Below are positions 5,303-7,516 of a DNA stretch of 7,516 bases, piece after piece (the first letter of the stretch is position 1; the number at the start of each line of letters is the position of its first letter). Origin of the DNA: an uncultured Planctomycetales bacterium (GTDB lineage Bacteria > Planctomycetota > Planctomycetia > Pirellulales > S012-138); assembly GCA_937982665.1 (NCBI GenBank), contig CALJLD010000186.1:1-7516 (forward strand). Reading direction: 5' to 3'. The notes below the pieces were generated by a model that saw only the letters and a list, made by a program, of their open reading frames with translations, did no database searches and had not been told where the DNA came from. The position numbers and the translations under genes are program-made.

Positions 5303-6264
5303 ACGCCGAGTCACCACGGCCTGACCAAGACGCATCTGAAAGGCATCAACTGCCGATCTTGAATCAACCTTCGTCGCGCAGAACCGCACTCAAGGCTGCC
5401 GGGTTCGCGCTCGGTCTGGCAGCTTTCGGCAAGGCGCTTTCGCCGATGATGGTCATCCCGGAGAACGTTTCGGCGGAAGAGTTTCTGCAGCAGCATTACA
5501 AGGAACTCACTGAAGAAGACAAGAAGCGGATCTTTGCACGGTTGGAAAAGGAAGCCAAGGAGGAGTACGGAGCGGATGTGACAATCTCTGATCCGCCGCC
5601 GATTCCCGGTGTGCGTTTTGGTTACGCCATCAACCTCAGCAAATGCAATGGCAACGGGAAATGCATGGAGGCATGCAATAAAGAAAACAACCATCACCGA
5701 GGAACCGACCAGTCATACATTCGTGTCCTGGAGATGTCCAAAGGCTCGCTCGATATGGAGCATGGGACCACCACGTACGACCACACGGTCCCCCAGGATG
5801 ACAAGTTCTACATGCCAGTGCAGTGTCAACAGTGCGATAACCCACCGTGTGTCTCCGCCTGCCCAATCGAAGCGACCTGGCAGGAAGACGATGGGATCGT
5901 CGTGGTGGATTACAACTGGTGCATCGGTTGCCGCTATTGCGAGGCAGCCTGCCCTTATCACGCCCGACGATTCAACTGGGAGCAACCAGAGATTCCCGCG
6001 GACGAGGTGAACGGCAACCAGGGATATCTATCGAACCGGATTCGCCCACAGGGAACCATGGAGAAATGCCACTTCTGTTTGCATCGCACACGAGAAGGCC
6101 GAGCCCCCGCCTGCCTTGAAGCCTGCCCGACGGGCGCGCGTGTGTTCGGCGATTTGAATGATCCGGATTCGGACATCAACTATGTGCTCAAGCACAAACG
6201 CGTCTTTGTGCTAAAGGAAGAACTCGGTACGCGCCCCAATTTCTTCTACTTCTTTGATTCCTAA
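5299..6264 (+). CDS. Tat-exported iron-sulfur protein, NrfC/DsrO/ActB type
   Basis: This 321-residue periplasmic electron-transfer subunit carries up to four Fe-S clusters between an NrfD-type quinol-oxidising subunit and a cytochrome. A Tat signal is seen (SRRTALKAAG, twin Arg at 27-28, hydrophobic to about 44). A charged helical linker (about 58-90) precedes the ferredoxin-like domains. The cysteine groups are C116/C122/C126, C176/C179/C184/C188, C208/C211/C214/C218 and C257/C260/C272/C276. The first group reads CNGNGKCMEAC, so the second Cys of the usual CxxCxxCxxxC is Asn119 and only 15 of 16 ligands are present. One cluster may then be [3Fe-4S], as known for ActB of alternative complex III. 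The start is TTG with GGAGG 6 nt upstream; the next Met is residue 50, past the Tat motif. It lies between the tetraheme cytochrome and the NrfD gene, which fixes its role as the middle electron relay. No molybdopterin subunit is fused to it, unlike ActB. Confidence 0.93.
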   Translation: MNAESPRPDQDASERHQLPILNQPSSRRTALKAAGFALGLAAFGKALSPMMVIPENVSAEEFLQQHYKELTEEDKKRIFARLEKEAKEEYGADVTISDPPPIPGVRFGYAINLSKCNGNGKCMEACNKENNHHRGTDQSYIRVLEMSKGSLDMEHGTTTYDHTVPQDDKFYMPVQCQQCDNPPCVSACPIEATWQEDDGIVVVDYNWCIGCRYCEAACPYHARRFNWEQPEIPADEVNGNQGYLSNRIRPQGTMEKCHFCLHRTREGRAPACLEACPTGARVFGDLNDPDSDINYVLKHKRVFVLKEELGTRPNFFYFFDS

Positions 6265-6265
6265 C

Positions 6266-7516
6266 ATGGCGACGGCCACCACATCCAAGACAACTTCTAG
6301 CGAGTCCGCAGAGGCAGTGCAGAGCTACCCACGGTTTCTTTGGTGGGGACTGGGCGTGGCCACCAATGGTGGGCTGTTCTTCTATGTGTGGATGATCGTT
6401 CTTACGCTGATCGCACTGGTTGGTGCCAGTGCTTGGGCACGCCAGGTGGCGGAAGGAATGATCGTCACCAACATGACCGACCACGTCAGTTGGGGACTCT
6501 ACATCGCGAACTTCACGTTTTGTGTTGGGCTTGCCGCTGGCGGTGTGATGATGGTCATTCCTGCCTACCTTTATCACGACGACGAAATGCACAAGGTCGT
6601 GATCATCGGAGAAGCGGTCGCCATCGCCGCGATTGTCATGTCGACGCTCAGCGTTGTTGTCGATCTCGGGCGTCCCGATCGGTTTTGGCACCTGATCCCG
6701 TTCTTGGGCCGCGTGAACTGGCCAATGTCGATGTTGACGTGGGACGTCATCGTGCTCAATGGATACCTGGTGATCAATTTGCACATCGTCGGCTATTTGC
6801 TCTACATGCGGTATCTCGGACGCCGGCCGAATCCCAAGTGGTACATCCCGTTTGTTTTCCTCTCGATCATTTGGGCGATCAGCATTCACACAGTCACCGC
6901 ATTCCTCTATTGCGGATTGGGAGGACGTCCGTTTTGGAACACGGCGCTGCTTGCCCCACGTTTCCTCGCGTCAGCCTTCGTCAGCGGCCCTGCATTCATC
7001 ATTCTTGTAATGCGTGTCGTGCGCATGACGACAGGCTACAAACTTCCGCCGGGCCCCGCCAAGACACTGATCCAGATCATTCGCGTGGCGATGACTGTGA
7101 ACCTCATTATGCTGGCCAGCGAAATCTTTACCTTGTTCTACACAGGCGGCGCGCACGCGGCTTCTGCCGAGTATCTATTCTTTGGCAGCCACGGGCACTA
7201 TGGATTGGTCCCATGGATTTGGACGGCGATTGTCTGCAATGTTGTCGGCGCGATTCTGTTCTTCATGCCAGCTGCCCTGGAGCGAGGGACCATACGAATT
7301 GCGGCTTGCGTCCTCTGCATCGTCGGCATCTGGATCGAGAAAGGGATGGGGTTGATCATCCCAGGTTTCATTCCCTCGACGCTTCACGAGATCGTCGAAT
7401 ACACGCCCAGTCTCGTTGAATGGAAAGTCACCGCCGGCATCTGGGCGTTCGGTCTGCTGCTGCTCACGGTCCTGATGAAGCTCATCGCCACCGTGTTTTC
7501 AGTCGAGCCCAACGCC
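6266..7516 (+). CDS. NrfD-type polytopic quinone-interacting membrane protein (3' end outside window)
   Basis: This is an integral membrane subunit of the NrfD/PsrC/DsrP/ActC superfamily, which binds menaquinol or another quinol and hands electrons to the FeS partner. The frame runs 417 residues from the ATG at 6266 to the window edge with no stop. About ten hydrophobic helices can be drawn, near residues 31-54, 78-100, 110-133, 157-181, 193-215, 230-250, 270-292, 313-335, 341-366 and 387-411. Recognisable features are SWGLYIANFTFCVGLAAGG (75-93), DLGRPDRFWHL (133-143), HTVTAFLYCGLGGRPFWN (208-225) and GIWIEKGMGLIIPG (354-367). Ten helices matches the longer DsrP/ActC-like members rather than the eight-helix PsrC/NrfD type. 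Probably only a short C-terminal tail is missing. It begins 1 bp after the FeS stop with no Shine-Dalgarno site, so it depends on coupled translation. Confidence 0.93.
   Translation, partial: MATATTSKTTSSESAEAVQSYPRFLWWGLGVATNGGLFFYVWMIVLTLIALVGASAWARQVAEGMIVTNMTDHVSWGLYIANFTFCVGLAAGGVMMVIPAYLYHDDEMHKVVIIGEAVAIAAIVMSTLSVVVDLGRPDRFWHLIPFLGRVNWPMSMLTWDVIVLNGYLVINLHIVGYLLYMRYLGRRPNPKWYIPFVFLSIIWAISIHTVTAFLYCGLGGRPFWNTALLAPRFLASAFVSGPAFIILVMRVVRMTTGYKLPPGPAKTLIQIIRVAMTVNLIMLASEIFTLFYTGGAHAASAEYLFFGSHGHYGLVPWIWTAIVCNVVGAILFFMPAALERGTIRIAACVLCIVGIWIEKGMGLIIPGFIPSTLHEIVEYTPSLVEWKVTAGIWAFGLLLLTVLMKLIATVFSVEPNA

Noticed and set aside
6340..7419. A 359-codon plus-strand open frame inside the NrfD gene
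   Set aside because: It is in a different frame from the NrfD protein. Its product is full of Arg, His, Asp and Cys with no domain, typical of an out-of-frame reading. The 6266 frame gives a coherent ten-helix NrfD protein.

Overview
The window is a divergently arranged respiratory locus centred on a periplasmic nitrate reductase. The base composition is moderately GC-rich. Four features together suggest an environmental Gram-negative respirer: Tat-exported redox proteins, GTG and TTG starts, mostly weak Shine-Dalgarno sites, and the pairing of NapA with a cytochrome/FeS/NrfD module. The combination would fit a planctomycete or a related deep-branching lineage, but that placement is a low-confidence inference from gene content and general style. 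No taxonomic marker is present.

Minus-strand arm (4139 down to about 161): napD (3900-4139), napA (1446-3857) and a napB-like gene (615-1442) are tightly spaced. The gaps are 42 bp and 3 bp. An unrecognised 153-residue cytoplasmic-looking protein (161-622) follows, overlapping napB by 8 bp. The napB product is unusual: it has four CxxCH haem motifs instead of two, and these look like two tandem copies of the NapB diheme unit. The left end (1-160) holds a long imperfect palindrome (about 30-125). It also has an open frame running off the edge that may or may not be the next gene.

A 63-bp divergent spacer (4140-4202) separates the arms. It contains a candidate sigma70-like promoter pointing right and a short perfect palindrome overlapping its -35 box.

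Plus-strand arm (4203 to the right edge): an Rrf2-family regulator (4203-4628), a membrane-anchored tetraheme cytochrome c (4625-5302), a Tat-exported NrfC/DsrO/ActB-type iron-sulfur protein (5299-6264) and an NrfD-type ten-helix quinone-interacting membrane protein (6266 to the edge, stop not reached). Each start overlaps the previous stop by 4 bp, except for the last gene, which has a 1-bp gap.

The likely working model is inference. Quinol is oxidised at the NrfD-like subunit. Electrons pass through the FeS protein and the tetraheme cytochrome to the four-haem NapB and then to the molybdenum site of NapA, where nitrate becomes nitrite. No napC, napG or napH is visible, so the plus-strand module may stand in for those quinol dehydrogenases. 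The Rrf2 protein probably controls one or both arms.
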